Shown here piece after piece: positions 31,388 through 41,577 of a stretch of 64,000 nt of DNA. The stretch is from positions 58,802,920 through 58,866,919 of the forward strand of contig OX352765.1 in NCBI GenBank assembly GCA_947095585.1, read 5' to 3'. The position numbers were made by a program, and so were the translations under genes. Every line of letters begins with the position of its first letter. Within the stretch, counting starts at the first letter, position 1. Source of the DNA: Nephrocerus scutellatus. Its lineage: Eukaryota > Arthropoda > Insecta > Diptera > Pipunculidae. The notes under the pieces were generated by a model, which saw nothing but the letters and a program-made list of their open reading frames with translations, ran no database searches and had not been told where the DNA came from.

Positions 31388-32761
31388 GGAACCAACGCCA
31401 TCATCAACCAAGGAGAAGACGTGCGATCGTATGCGGAAGTGAAGTTTCTTGGTCTTTCCATGCTAGGGCTACTCGATAGTGGCGCTACGATTAGTTGTAT
31501 TGGTTCAAAAGTAGCCGATGAGGTTTTAAAGGAGGGACGTAACTTAACGAGGTTCACCAGCAGCGTGAGAACGGCCGATGGGAGTCGACACCCGATAAAG
31601 GGAAAGGTCGTCGTTAAGATGGACTTTCGAGGGCAGACACGAGAAATCGAGCTGTATCTCATTCCCGATCTTTCACAAGATTTATATCTTGGTGTCGACT
31701 TCTGGAGGGCGTTCGAGCTTGCTCCTGGAATCATCGGAGAATTACACCACAACCTGGAACCTGAACGGGGAGACGGGGAGAACACCAAATCCCTCGATTT
31801 GACAAGCAGTCAACTAAGCAAATTGGAGGCAGTTAAGTCCCGGTTCCCTTCCTTCGACCGTGATGGACTGGGAAAGACCACTCTGGTTGAACATATAATC
31901 GATGTTCAGAATGCGAAACCCATAAAACAGCGTCACTATCCCGTATCTCCGGCGATCGAGAAGCTGATCTTCGCTGAGTTGGATGACATGTTGGCACAAG
32001 GGATTATAGAAGAATCCAAGAGTTCCTGGAGTTCTCCTGTGGTGCTTGTGCGTCAACCTGGGAAGGTCCGACTTTGTCTAGACTCGAGAAAGATCAACGC
32101 AGTGACGGTCAAGGACGCGTATCCCCTGCCCCACATTAACGGGATTTTAGGTCGTTTACCGCCTGCAGAGGTCATATCGAGTTTGGACCTAAAGAAGGCG
32201 TTCCATCAAATTCCGTTAGAGGTGAATTCTCGAGACAAAACGGCTTTCACTGTCCCAAATAGACCCTTGTACCAATACCGTGTGATGCCGTTCGGGTTGT
32301 GTAACGCTCCACAGACCCTCTGTAGGTTGATGGATCAAGTGATCCCACCACAACTTCGAAGTTTTGTATTTGTGTATCTGGATGACCTATTGGTTATCAC
32401 CGACACCTTCGATAAGCATCTCCTGGTTTTGGAAGAGGTAGCTTCACATTTACGGAAAGCTTGTCTAACGATTAACCTTACTAAAAGCAAGTTCTGCTTG
32501 AAGGAAGTGAAGTATCTGGGATATGTAGTTGGTTATGGAGCGTTGAAGGCCGATCCTGACAAGATAGTTGCCATAACGGAGTTTCCAACTCCAAGGTCGG
32601 TTCGGCAATTGAGAAGATTCCTCGGAATGGCAGGATGGTATCGGCGCTTTATAGCTAACTTCTCTGTCATAGCTCACCCTCTTACGGAACTCCTTAAAAA
32701 GTCGAAATCTTTCATTTGGTCGGTCGAAGCCGAGAATGCTTTTAATGAGCTCAAACAATGA
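31388..32761 (+). CDS. Pol protease and reverse transcriptase segment, unit 1
   Basis: Open from 31388 to the TGA at 32759. Protease is identified by LLDSGATISCIGSKV (Asp-Ser-Gly, ~31475). RT follows with WSSPVVLVRQPGKVRLCLD, LDLKKAFHQIPL, FTVPNRPLYQYRVMPFGLCN and the catalytic box VYLDDLLV (YLDD at 32375-32386). The C-terminal thumb/connection has FLGMAGWYRRFIANFS. All these are standard Ty3/Gypsy RT blocks and the catalytic aspartates are present. No in-frame ATG marks the start, as expected if Pol is made by frameshift or read-through from Gag. Confidence 0.88.
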   Translation, partial: GTNAIINQGEDVRSYAEVKFLGLSMLGLLDSGATISCIGSKVADEVLKEGRNLTRFTSSVRTADGSRHPIKGKVVVKMDFRGQTREIELYLIPDLSQDLYLGVDFWRAFELAPGIIGELHHNLEPERGDGENTKSLDLTSSQLSKLEAVKSRFPSFDRDGLGKTTLVEHIIDVQNAKPIKQRHYPVSPAIEKLIFAELDDMLAQGIIEESKSSWSSPVVLVRQPGKVRLCLDSRKINAVTVKDAYPLPHINGILGRLPPAEVISSLDLKKAFHQIPLEVNSRDKTAFTVPNRPLYQYRVMPFGLCNAPQTLCRLMDQVIPPQLRSFVFVYLDDLLVITDTFDKHLLVLEEVASHLRKACLTINLTKSKFCLKEVKYLGYVVGYGALKADPDKIVAITEFPTPRSVRQLRRFLGMAGWYRRFIANFSVIAHPLTELLKKSKSFIWSVEAENAFNELKQ

Positions 32762-33059
32762 TTGACTTCAGCACCGGTATTGGTTAACCCTGACTTCAAT
32801 AAACCCTTTCTCTTACAATGCGATGCGAGCCAGGATGGTATCGGCAGCGTCCTTGCACAAGTGACTGTGCATGGTGACGAAGTCCCTGTGGCTTTTATGT
32901 CCCAGAAGTTTAATAAAGCCCAGAGGAATTATAGTGTCACGGAACAAGAATGCCTAGCTGTAGTCCTGAGTGTAAAGAAATTTCGGGCATATATTGACCA
33001 AGAGTCAAGAGTTCACGGTGATTACTGATCACGCCAGCTTACAATGGCTGATGCTGCCT
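32210..33059 (+). repeat. Duplicated pol segment, first copy, unit 1
   Basis: Runs from TTCCGTTAGAGGTG through RT palm, thumb and the start of RNase H; the second copy starts 850 bp later. This copy keeps YLDD but has a +4 change near 32996 (ATTGACCAAGAG where the second copy has ATTGAAGG) that shifts the RNase H frame, which ends at 33028. The join at 33059/33060 has at most one base of microhomology. Confidence 0.9.
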
Positions 33060-33900
33060 ATTCCGTTAGAGGTGAATTCTCGAGACAAAACGGCTTTCAC
33101 TGTCCCAAATAGACCCTTGTACCAATACCGTGTGATGCCGTTCGGGTTGTGTAACGCTCCACAGACCCTCTGTAGGTTGATGGATCAAGTGATCCCACCA
33201 CAACTTCGAAGTTTTGTATTTGTGTATCTGAATGACCTATTGGTTATCACCGACACCTTCGATAAGCATCTCCTGGTTTTGGAAGAGGTAGCTTCACATT
33301 TACGGAAAGCTGGTCTAACGATTAACCTTACTAAAAGCAAGTTCTGCTTGAAGGAAGTGAAGTATCTGGGATATGTAGTTGGTTATGGAGCGTTGAAGGC
33401 CGATCCTGACAAGATAGTTGCCATAACGGAGTTTCCAACTCCAAGGTCGGTTCGGCAATTGAGAAGATTCCTCGGAATGGCAGGATGGTATCGGCGCTTT
33501 ATAGCCAACTTCTCTGTCATAGCTCACCCTCTTACGGAACTCCTTAAAAAGTCGAAATCTTTCATTTGGTCGGTCGAAGCCGAGAATGCTTTTAATGAGC
33601 TCAAACAATGATTGACTTCAGCACCGGTATTGGTTAACCCTGACTTCAATAAACCCTTTCTCTTACAATGCGATGCGAGCAAGGATGGTATCGGCAGCGT
33701 CCTTGCACAAGTCACTGTGCATGGTGACGAAGTCCCTGTGGCTTTTATGTCCCAGAAGTTTAATAAAGCCCAGAGGAATTATAGTGTCACGGAACAAGAA
33801 TGCCTAGCTGTAGTCCTGAGTGTAAAGAAATTTTGGGCATATATTGAAGGTCAAGAGTTCACGGTGATTACTGATCACGCCAGCTTACAATGGCTGATGC
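33060..33900 (+). repeat. Duplicated pol segment, second copy, unit 1
   Basis: Second copy of RT palm to RNase H. Its RT has YLND where the first has YLDD (GAT to AAT at 33231), which removes one catalytic Asp. The frame is open from 32994 to the TGA at 33609. RNase H coding resumes immediately after that TGA and is intact in this copy, leading into integrase. Confidence 0.9.
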
Positions 33901-35300
33901 GGCAGACTGATCTAAGCGGCAGATTGGCGCGGTGGGCTCTGAAACTCCAAGGGTTTCAGTTCTCCGTTAAGCACCGGAGAGGATCTGAAAACTTGGTCCC
34001 CGATACCCTATCTAGACTACATTCGCCAGAACTGTGCGAAATGGTCAAAGAAGGCCCCGAAATCGATTTGGATTCCGCCGAATTCCAAAATACCGTATAT
34101 GAAAAGCTAAAGTCCAATGTGATAGCCAATCAGGATAAGTTACCCGACTTGAAAATTGTGGGTAGGTACCTCTACAAACGTAGCGACTTCGCCTCTGGTG
34201 ACGAAGACCAGGAAAACAACTCGTGGAAGCTTTGGGTCCCTGAAAGCTTGACAAACGAAGTCATACATCGTGCCCACGGGAGCTTGACCAGTGCTCACGG
34301 AGGCGTAGGGAAAACATTAGAAAAGATTGAGCGTTACTTCTTTTGGCCACATATGGCGAAACAGATTCGAGAGTACATCGCCCGCTGCGAAACGTGCAAA
34401 TGCACTAAATCGCCCAACAAAATCTTGCGACCTAGGATGGGTCAGATGGTACAATCAGCCAGACCCTTTCAAAGATTATACATGGATTTGTTAGGTCCAT
34501 ATCCTCGATCAAAATCCGGAGCTATTGGTATTTTAATCATAGTCGACAATCTCTCGAAGTTCAATTTCCTGAAACCTCTCAAAAAGTTCTGCGCTCCTGC
34601 CATTTGCAAGTACTTGGAGGAATCCATATTTCACACCTTTGGGGTCCCCGAAGTAATTGTGACAGATAACGGCGTACAGTTCAGGTCAACTATGTTCAAC
34701 TCGCTTCTTGACAGATACGGAATCAATCATGTATATACCGCCCTGTACTCTCCGCAATCGAACGCCTCGGAAAGGGTAAATCGCTCCATAATAGCGGCAG
34801 TACGCGCCTCTGTAGGGCAAGACCAGAACGACTGGGATAAATGTCTAAGTGGCATCACTTGCGCCTTGCGGAGCTCCTTTCACACCTCCATCGGATTTTC
34901 GCCATACTATGTTCTTTTCGGATTAAACATGACCCATCATGCTTCAGATTACAAGCTATTACGGAATTTGGATCTCCTGTATGATCATGACACTACCATC
35001 ACGCCGCCCAAACAAAGACTTTCTATCAGAAACAAAGTTAACGAAAACCTGCAAAAAGCTTACGAGACTAACGTGCGCACCTACAATACTCGAACTCGCA
35101 ACGTAGAATATGGAGTGGGACAAGAGGTCTTAAGGTTAAACTTCGCCCCGAGCAACTTCGCAAAAGGTTTTAGTGCCAAATTAGCCCCCTTGTTTCTCCC
35201 CGCCAGAATACGTGAGAAAAGAGGAAATTCATATTACTTGCTTGAAGACCGGGCCGGGAAATTAATGGGAGTGTACCATGCCAAAGATATTAGGCAATAG
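33612..35300 (+). CDS. Pol RNase H and integrase segment, unit 1 (562 aa)
   Basis: Open frame after the TGA at 33609. RNase H: LLQCDAS (D21), TEQECLAV (E61/E63), TDHASLQWL (D88) and PDTLSR (D131). The integrase zinc domain uses H222, H229, C259 and C262, with YFFWPHMAK between. The integrase core is D292 (YMDLLGPY), D352 (VIVTDNGVQF) and E387 (PQSNASERVN). A GPY/F-like C-terminal module (KLAPLFLPARIREKRGNSYYLLED) ends at GVYHAKDIRQ. All catalytic residues are present. No chromodomain is seen. As it stands it has no start of its own and would need a bypass of the upstream TGA. Confidence 0.9.
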   Translation: MTSAPVLVNPDFNKPFLLQCDASKDGIGSVLAQVTVHGDEVPVAFMSQKFNKAQRNYSVTEQECLAVVLSVKKFWAYIEGQEFTVITDHASLQWLMRQTDLSGRLARWALKLQGFQFSVKHRRGSENLVPDTLSRLHSPELCEMVKEGPEIDLDSAEFQNTVYEKLKSNVIANQDKLPDLKIVGRYLYKRSDFASGDEDQENNSWKLWVPESLTNEVIHRAHGSLTSAHGGVGKTLEKIERYFFWPHMAKQIREYIARCETCKCTKSPNKILRPRMGQMVQSARPFQRLYMDLLGPYPRSKSGAIGILIIVDNLSKFNFLKPLKKFCAPAICKYLEESIFHTFGVPEVIVTDNGVQFRSTMFNSLLDRYGINHVYTALYSPQSNASERVNRSIIAAVRASVGQDQNDWDKCLSGITCALRSSFHTSIGFSPYYVLFGLNMTHHASDYKLLRNLDLLYDHDTTITPPKQRLSIRNKVNENLQKAYETNVRTYNTRTRNVEYGVGQEVLRLNFAPSNFAKGFSAKLAPLFLPARIREKRGNSYYLLEDRAGKLMGVYHAKDIRQ

Positions 35301-35325
35301 GCTCGGACTCAAATTCTACCCCCTT

Positions 35326-35375
35326 CAAGTGATAGTGCAACCCCTTCTCGAAGGCGAAGGTTGACCTATCACTTG
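35326..35375 (+). other. Inverted repeat before LTR2 (3' end of unit 1)
   Basis: CAAGTGATAG (35326-35335) and CTATCACTTG (35366-35375) are perfect inverse complements. Inside them CAACC..CCTTC pairs with GAAGG..TTG, giving an imperfect stem of about 18 bp closed by TCGAAGGC. It sits where a polypurine tract would be expected; no long purine run touches the LTR. Confidence 0.65.
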
Positions 35376-35378
35376 TTT

Positions 35379-38366
35379 TGTAATGGTAGATAAAATGTTT
35401 TTACAAGTGGTTGGCACCACCAAAACTCCCCCCCCCTTACAGCTAGTGTGGTTGGTCCGTAGACGGATGCAGGCAACTGGGTATGTAGTGGCGAAACATA
35501 AAGAAAAGGGAGAATGGATACAGAGAATTTGAAAAAAAAAAGAATTTTTTGTATGTAGCGAAGATTAGTACCACCACTTCGAATTATTTGTTAAACCGGT
35601 TTTGGCTGTCACCAATTCAGAGATTGGCAACCATAAATCATACGACCTAAACGACGAATAGCATATTGCCACGTCTACGGCATAACTTCCGTATAGACCA
35701 GATGCAAGTATGTATACACAATACACCTCGTATGATTTGGTGAGAGGCAAACAGAAAAAAAAGAAAATAAACACACAAATATGCCTGAGAGTCTCGCTCG
35801 CATTATCATCGGTGAGTGCAGATTAGTAAAGTCACTGAATTGTCACTAGGCAGGGCTGAGCGGGGCGATTGACGAAAGGTGACGAATGTTCGGTCGTGCG
35901 AAGGATATACACTGCATCGTATGATGTATTTGTGTTTTGATGGCTTGGTCGCCGACTGGGAGGTAAAAGGGAGACGTGGTTGTGAGGTTGAGTTGGGTTT
36001 GCTGGGTCATGGTGAAGCAGGCGAAATTTGGTGACTGACCAAAGTGGTCGGCGTGAACTTTGTATCGTTAACCAACGCGGCCAAAAGAAATTCTTGGTAC
36101 AGTCGAATCCAAAGCGGTCGCAGTGGAAAGTTTCCATCGAAAACCACGCGGTCCGAGCACCTTTTTATATAGTGATCAAAGCGGTCACAGTGGTTAAAAT
36201 TTTGTTCGTCTAATCCAAAGTGGTGACGTAGTTAAACTTGTTCATCGAATCCAAAGCGGTCGCAGTGGAAAGTTTCCATCGAAAACCACGCGGTCCGAGC
36301 ACCTTTTTATATAGTGATCAAAGCGGTCACAGTGGTTAAATTTTTGTTCATCTAATCCAAAGCAGTGACGTAGTTAAAACTTGTTCATCGAATCCAAAGC
36401 GGTCGCAGTTCCATCGAAAACCACGCGGTCCGAGCCATTTTGCACATTGGTTAAAATTTTGTTCATCTATACCAAAGCGGTCGCAGTGGAGTATTGTTTT
36501 TTGTTAATCAACGCGGTCCCGTGGGAGATCGTAAATTGTTTGATTCGAGACTTTTCGGATTCAGAGCGCGAACTGCGTAGCCGGTGGCGTATGCATAGTA
36601 TAGCATGAACAGTTTTCCGCATTTTAAAGAAAAATACAAGCGGTCAAGGTGCAGGAAACTCGCTGCTTAATCTGGGCCCGATGATCCTGAACTGCCCTAA
36701 GTAACCCCCTTACTCACCATTGAAGTGAAGCAACCGCAACGAGGACTATTCTTCAAAACCCCGTTCCCTTAACGAATTAGCTTTACATCACAAATCTATT
36801 TAGAATTCTAGCCTTAACGACGGGGTCCCTATTTGGGCCCCAAAAGTTGTAATGAGAGTCCACCTGGTCTGCCAGGCTTCAAGGGTATTCAATCAATTCT
36901 GCTTAATCATAAACTTTGTCCCCTACAGTTCATCGTCATCGACAGCGCTGCCGACGTCGGGTGGATATATGCACGTAAGTGGTTTCATCTTTACTTATTT
37001 TTTTTAATTTTAACTCGCAGAATATTCAGTTCCTTTGAGCTTTGGAAAAAGGTGGCTGTCAATCAAAACAGTAGTAATGCCCATGAATTTTTGGTTAAAG
37101 CTGCAATTATCATTAACAAATTAAATTACTGAGTTACTTAATAGTAAGCCCAAATGGCTTTATATCTTAGGAAAGCTTAGAAGCTTTATTTATCTTATTA
37201 ACTTGAATATATATATATTAAAAGCTTGAAAGCTTCAAATACCATTAACATGTAAATTACTGATTTACTTGATAGTAACGCCAACTGGCTTTATTGTCGA
37301 TTCGCGCCGATTATCATTAATAAATTTTAAATATGTGTATATTATTAAAGCGGTAAAGCTGCAATTATCATTAACAAATTAAATTACTGAGTTACTTAAT
37401 AGTAAGCCTAAATGGCTTTATATCTTAGGAAAGCTTAGTAGCTTCATTATCTTATTAACGTGAATATATATATATTTAAAGCTTGAAAGCTTTAAATGCC
37501 ATTAACATGTAAATTACTAATTTACTTGATAGTAACGCCAACTGGCTTTATTATCGATCCGCTTCGATTATCATTAATAAATTTTAAATATGTCTACATT
37601 ATTGATGTTGTAAGCTGCAATTATCATTAATAGAGAGTATCTGCTTGCTTGTTATTAATACTCGACTGGCTTGTTGCCAACCCCTTAAATGTAACAGTAG
37701 TATTGACGCTTGGTCATATTAAAATTACGAAAGCTTCCTGTAATAAAGCTTATAAAACTTTAATATTCGTTATCTTAAACCTTGTCAAAGGACCTCCTAG
37801 GTAATATGATGGGGATTTCCCCGAAATAAATTTGTATGCTTAGAATTGGAATTGTGTATTTTTTTTTCTTTGGGTTATTTTGAAGACGCTTACCTATTGA
37901 ACGAACAATGGGGGAAGTGTAATTAAATAGCTTGCTACTCTTCCAGCCCAGGGAATACCGGAGTTAGGGGAAAACCCACGCAATGAGGGGGTTCCAAAGT
38001 CAGCGTGGACCCATGGAAGGGAGGGTATAGAAAGGGGTGAGGAAAGGGCTAATGTGAACATGGGTCTCCATGGTAGCTAGAAGTTCGAAACTATTGGCGT
38101 CTTCTCCTCTAAGCGCTTTTCAATGTCCTATCTTGTTTTTTTATTTCACATTCGCGACGGCACGCTAACTTTTTTTTCTGTGTAATGTGGTGCGGGCATA
38201 GCGACGTCCAAGGACCCACCCCACGACGCGACGAGCTAAGTAGTGGTATCCAGGCGTGCCACCGGGACGAAGCTAGCTCCAACGAAAGGAGAGGGAGGAG
38301 AGGTGATCACCTTTCGCCTTTTCTCTCCGTGACAAAAACCCTGTCAAACCGAAGAAAACCATTACA
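35379..38366 (+). mobile_element. LTR2 (shared middle LTR, 2988 bp, recombinant)
   Basis: Starts TGTAATGG and ends CCATTACA. In the first ~67 bp it has LTR3's bases at every site that differs (TGTAA, nine Cs, AGCTAGTG at 35445). From 35464 on it has LTR1's (GTAGACGG, GAGAATTTGAAAA, loss of GGAAAG, lack of the GC-rich piece), with no other difference from LTR1 noticed. It serves as 3' LTR of unit 1 and 5' LTR of unit 2. Confidence 0.92.
37811..37822. promoter_or_regulatory. kappaB-like palindrome in LTR2
   Basis: GGGGATTTCCCC, same position as in LTR1. Confidence 0.4.
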
Positions 38367-38371
38367 GAAAA

Positions 38372-38389
38372 TGGCGCCCAACGTGGGGC
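38372..38389 (+). promoter_or_regulatory. Primer binding site for tRNA-Lys, unit 2
   Basis: Same 18 bases as in unit 1, 5 bp after LTR2. Confidence 0.9.
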
Positions 38390-39914
38390 CCGAAGGAAGT
38401 CAGTTATGCTGATTTTCTTTTGGGTTCCATCATCTAACTTTGCTTTAATTTTCCTCTTTTAGCTTAATATATATATTGGCCTATACGACCTTATCTTGCA
38501 ACTGAGCGCGGACAGTTAGTCAGTCATTTGGAATTGCAGGTTTTTTGGCGCTCCTAGCCGAATTCCTGACCAAAGTTACTGGTCTAAATAAACCCTTCGA
38601 TATCCCTCTACGATATTGAGGATGTTCCGCAACAAGTTTCTTTTCCCTTCTATCAGGACTTCAGACGGTTGTTCAGGATGATCAGACCTTCTTGTGAGAT
38701 AGCAGACGTTTCGCTGTGAGCAGACGACCTGCCCGAAGAACAGTTGGATTATCTTGTAGTCGAGACGTCCACAATTTCATCTTTAATATCTATTTAAATT
38801 TTTTGCTCGCCTAATTTTGTCTGGCCAGAGCTCTTTTGGCCTACGACGTAAAGGAAGATCCTAGTGTCACCCCTCCTTGGTGCTCAAGAGGCTTTCATTA
38901 ACGTTATTTCGAAAGACTGTGTGTATTGCGGAGTCCCTGAGACGCGTTTGGATTTTCTTGGAATTGCCGGCGAATTGTATTTGGTGTTCGTCCTGACCAG
39001 AGAATCCACCGCATATTCGGGGTGTTGAAAATTACTAAATTCACCCATTTAAATTTCTTTATTTCAAATATAACAGTGGGAATAGTTTCAGGTACTGCGT
39101 TCCTGGAAACCCGGATTACCATGGGTAATCATAGTTAGAAGACTGGTGTCCTTATGCTACATCGGACTTGACGGGGCCAGGTTCTTCCAAGTTCTGCAGG
39201 GATAGCATTCGTTTAACTGCCTGCATCATGGAAGTGAATCAGTATTAAGTATATGTCTAGTAAGGATTACTAAACCAGATTTCTGATGGCAATGGTTGTG
39301 TGGTTGTTTGATTAGATTTGTATAAGTATTCCTGCCTGGATGTGTGATATGGTGGCTACAACCCCGCTTGGGATACCTGTGGCTGGGAGAGCGAGTGAAT
39401 GTTATTGACCCCTAAAACTTTTTTTTGATTTCGAAACTATCTAGTATTATATTGGATACTGTAGATTATTGTCGAAATTAGGACACAATACCTTTTAGAC
39501 TTATCGCTTTAATTTATAAGTTGGTAGTTACGTGTTCGTTTTTGGATGGTTCGGTGTTAGGTAATGCTGGATTGTTCGTGTTATTGAGTTTCGGGTTTTT
39601 ATGGTGACTTCGGATCACCTTTTAATATTTTTAAGTTGATTTAGAAGTAAGATACATAACTTATAATCACGGTTAATCTAAGTAAGTAGTTATTTAGATT
39701 AAGGTATTTCGATACATCTCGTTTGCCGAAACCATTTAAAGAGGTTATTCTGCTGGCGGATTGAACGGTCGCCCAGAATTTCACTCCAATACTTGGATTT
39801 TTATTAAACTATTACAATTGTTATTCTGAAAGGACTAGGGTCAAGATCGGTATTCTGGCTGAGTTATAATTCAGATTTTCTACGGCATTGAACTTTAGGG
39901 TTTGGGTTGGTAAA
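38390..39914 (+). other. 5' untranslated leader, unit 2
   Basis: Identical by eye to the unit 1 leader; no gene. Confidence 0.7.
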
Positions 39915-41522
39915 ATGTTTACCATACGTAGCAACGAGGACTTGAGCCGCCTCAATCCAAGCGTAGTATGTCAGGTGTGTAAGGCTGAACTGGTCCCTGA
40001 AGTGGAAAGTCTAAGTACCCCATGTGGACATGTGTTTCATCATACGTGCATCACTGAATATTTAAAGACTGCGGACAAGTGCCCTACATGTAAAACTGAT
40101 TGTGTAGGTAACAGTCTTAAGCCAATAGAAGTGACGTGTGTGGATCCAAGCATTGTCAATGAAGGAAAGAGACAACACCGCAAACGGACGCCTGCTGCAA
40201 AGGGAGCCATACCTAAAACTATGACCACTCGTAGCACTAGCGGCGGAAAGAGGGGCCATATCGAGCAAAAGCGTTACGCACAGAGGAGTCTCCTTGATGA
40301 CGAAATTTTCTTTGAAGACAACCGTCAAAGGTTGGGAACACGTCCGACTCCTGTTTTGGAAAAACCGCTTACCACGGACGAAGTTAAAGCCATGATAAAT
40401 AGAGCCTTTGAACAACACAAGGAGGAAACCCTTGAATGTCTAACTAGTAAACTGACTGACGTTGTAACGTCCAACATACAGAAGTGTTTAGGAAATCTGA
40501 ATCTTCAAGCACAGCCAGACCAATTCAGTCTTCCGAGCCTTTCTCAGAATCGCCAAAATGATTTTACTCGTCTTCCTTCATCCATGACTTCAAATGGTCT
40601 TCAATCGAATCTTCGAAATGTTACCTTTGCACAGAATCAGGTTTCGAACTCCGGTCACTCACTTGACTTGGGTAAGTCGGATCGTTTCACTAACATGATA
40701 CAAAAATGGCAAATTCGTTTTGATGGCACCATAGACGGACTCACCGTGGATGAATTTCTGTACCGAGTTCAAGTCCTGACCAATCAAACCCTGTATGGGG
40801 ATTTTTCGGTTATCTGCAATAACTTTCACATGTTGCTTCATGGGAAAGCCAGTGACTGGTTTTGGAGGTATCATCGGAGTGTGCAGCAGTGTAATTGGTT
40901 TGATTTATGCGAAGCCTTGCGTATGCAATATAAAGACAATCGTACAGATTATGATCTGTTGGAGAATGTTCGGTCGAGGAAGCAGAAAGATCGAGAAACG
41001 TTCGACGAGTACTTCGATTCTATTTCTGTGCTGACCAATCGGTTAAACTCTCAAATAAATGAATGTGAACTCGTTGAAATCATATCTCGAAATCTCCGGC
41101 CGGATATTCGCCACGAGATACTGTACCTAACAATTAACTCTGTGGCCCAACTCCGAGATATCTGCCGTAAGCGGGAGAGATTCCTAGCAGATGTTAGTCG
41201 TGGAGTGGTCGGATGGCGAAACCCGATGCCACGTCGTAATGTCGCAGAAGTGGACATGAACGCTAGACAGCACCAGGAGGTCTCCAAGCCGCCAATCGCG
41301 AAAGGCGAAAATATTACCGTGGCTGTCAATAATGTTCTCACCTGCTGGAACTGTAGCGAGACTGGTCATCGTTATGTAGATTGCTTAAGAGAGCGTCGGA
41401 TCTTTTGCTATGGATGCGGGGCGGAAAACGTCTACAAACCTAACTGCACGAAGTGTAAGGCGTCGGGAAACTCCAAAGCGGGTGTGGCTCAGCTTCGACA
41501 GCGCAACCCACACCCCAATTAA
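39915..41522 (+). CDS. gag: Gag with N-terminal RING-H2 finger, unit 2 (535 aa)
   Basis: Identical translation to the unit 1 Gag, including the RING finger, capsid-like part and zinc knuckle. The ATG is at 39915. Two intact identical copies 10,190 bp apart agree with recent duplication. If LTR2 is active as promoter, this copy would be the one it drives. Confidence 0.9.
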   Translation: MFTIRSNEDLSRLNPSVVCQVCKAELVPEVESLSTPCGHVFHHTCITEYLKTADKCPTCKTDCVGNSLKPIEVTCVDPSIVNEGKRQHRKRTPAAKGAIPKTMTTRSTSGGKRGHIEQKRYAQRSLLDDEIFFEDNRQRLGTRPTPVLEKPLTTDEVKAMINRAFEQHKEETLECLTSKLTDVVTSNIQKCLGNLNLQAQPDQFSLPSLSQNRQNDFTRLPSSMTSNGLQSNLRNVTFAQNQVSNSGHSLDLGKSDRFTNMIQKWQIRFDGTIDGLTVDEFLYRVQVLTNQTLYGDFSVICNNFHMLLHGKASDWFWRYHRSVQQCNWFDLCEALRMQYKDNRTDYDLLENVRSRKQKDRETFDEYFDSISVLTNRLNSQINECELVEIISRNLRPDIRHEILYLTINSVAQLRDICRKRERFLADVSRGVVGWRNPMPRRNVAEVDMNARQHQEVSKPPIAKGENITVAVNNVLTCWNCSETGHRYVDCLRERRIFCYGCGAENVYKPNCTKCKASGNSKAGVAQLRQRNPHPN

Positions 41523-41577
41523 TTTCTACTACGGAGGTCGTCCCATTAAAGGAAACATGTTTACGTGTCTCTGATAG

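Larger units (their letters stand above)
31388..35300 (+). pseudogene. pol: Pol, unit 1: PR-RT-(duplicated RT/RH)-RH-IN, broken
   Basis: Full polyprotein order, but interrupted. The frame opens after adjacent TGA and TAG at 31382-31387 and is displaced from the frame that follows Gag by -1. There is a TGA at 32759, a duplicated 850-bp segment with a small indel (~32996) that shifts frame, and a second TGA at 33609. Pol ends at a TAG (35298-35300), 78 bp before LTR2. No env follows. The same lesions are in unit 2. Confidence 0.88.

Noticed and set aside
31339..31788. Minus-strand ORF of 149 aa over the protease region, and similar minus-strand ORFs under gag and pol
   Set aside because: They are shadows of the plus-strand gag-pol coding sequence with no family resemblance.
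35301..35378. Env gene in the large element
   Set aside because: Only 78 bp separate the pol stop from the LTR, and no ORF is there.
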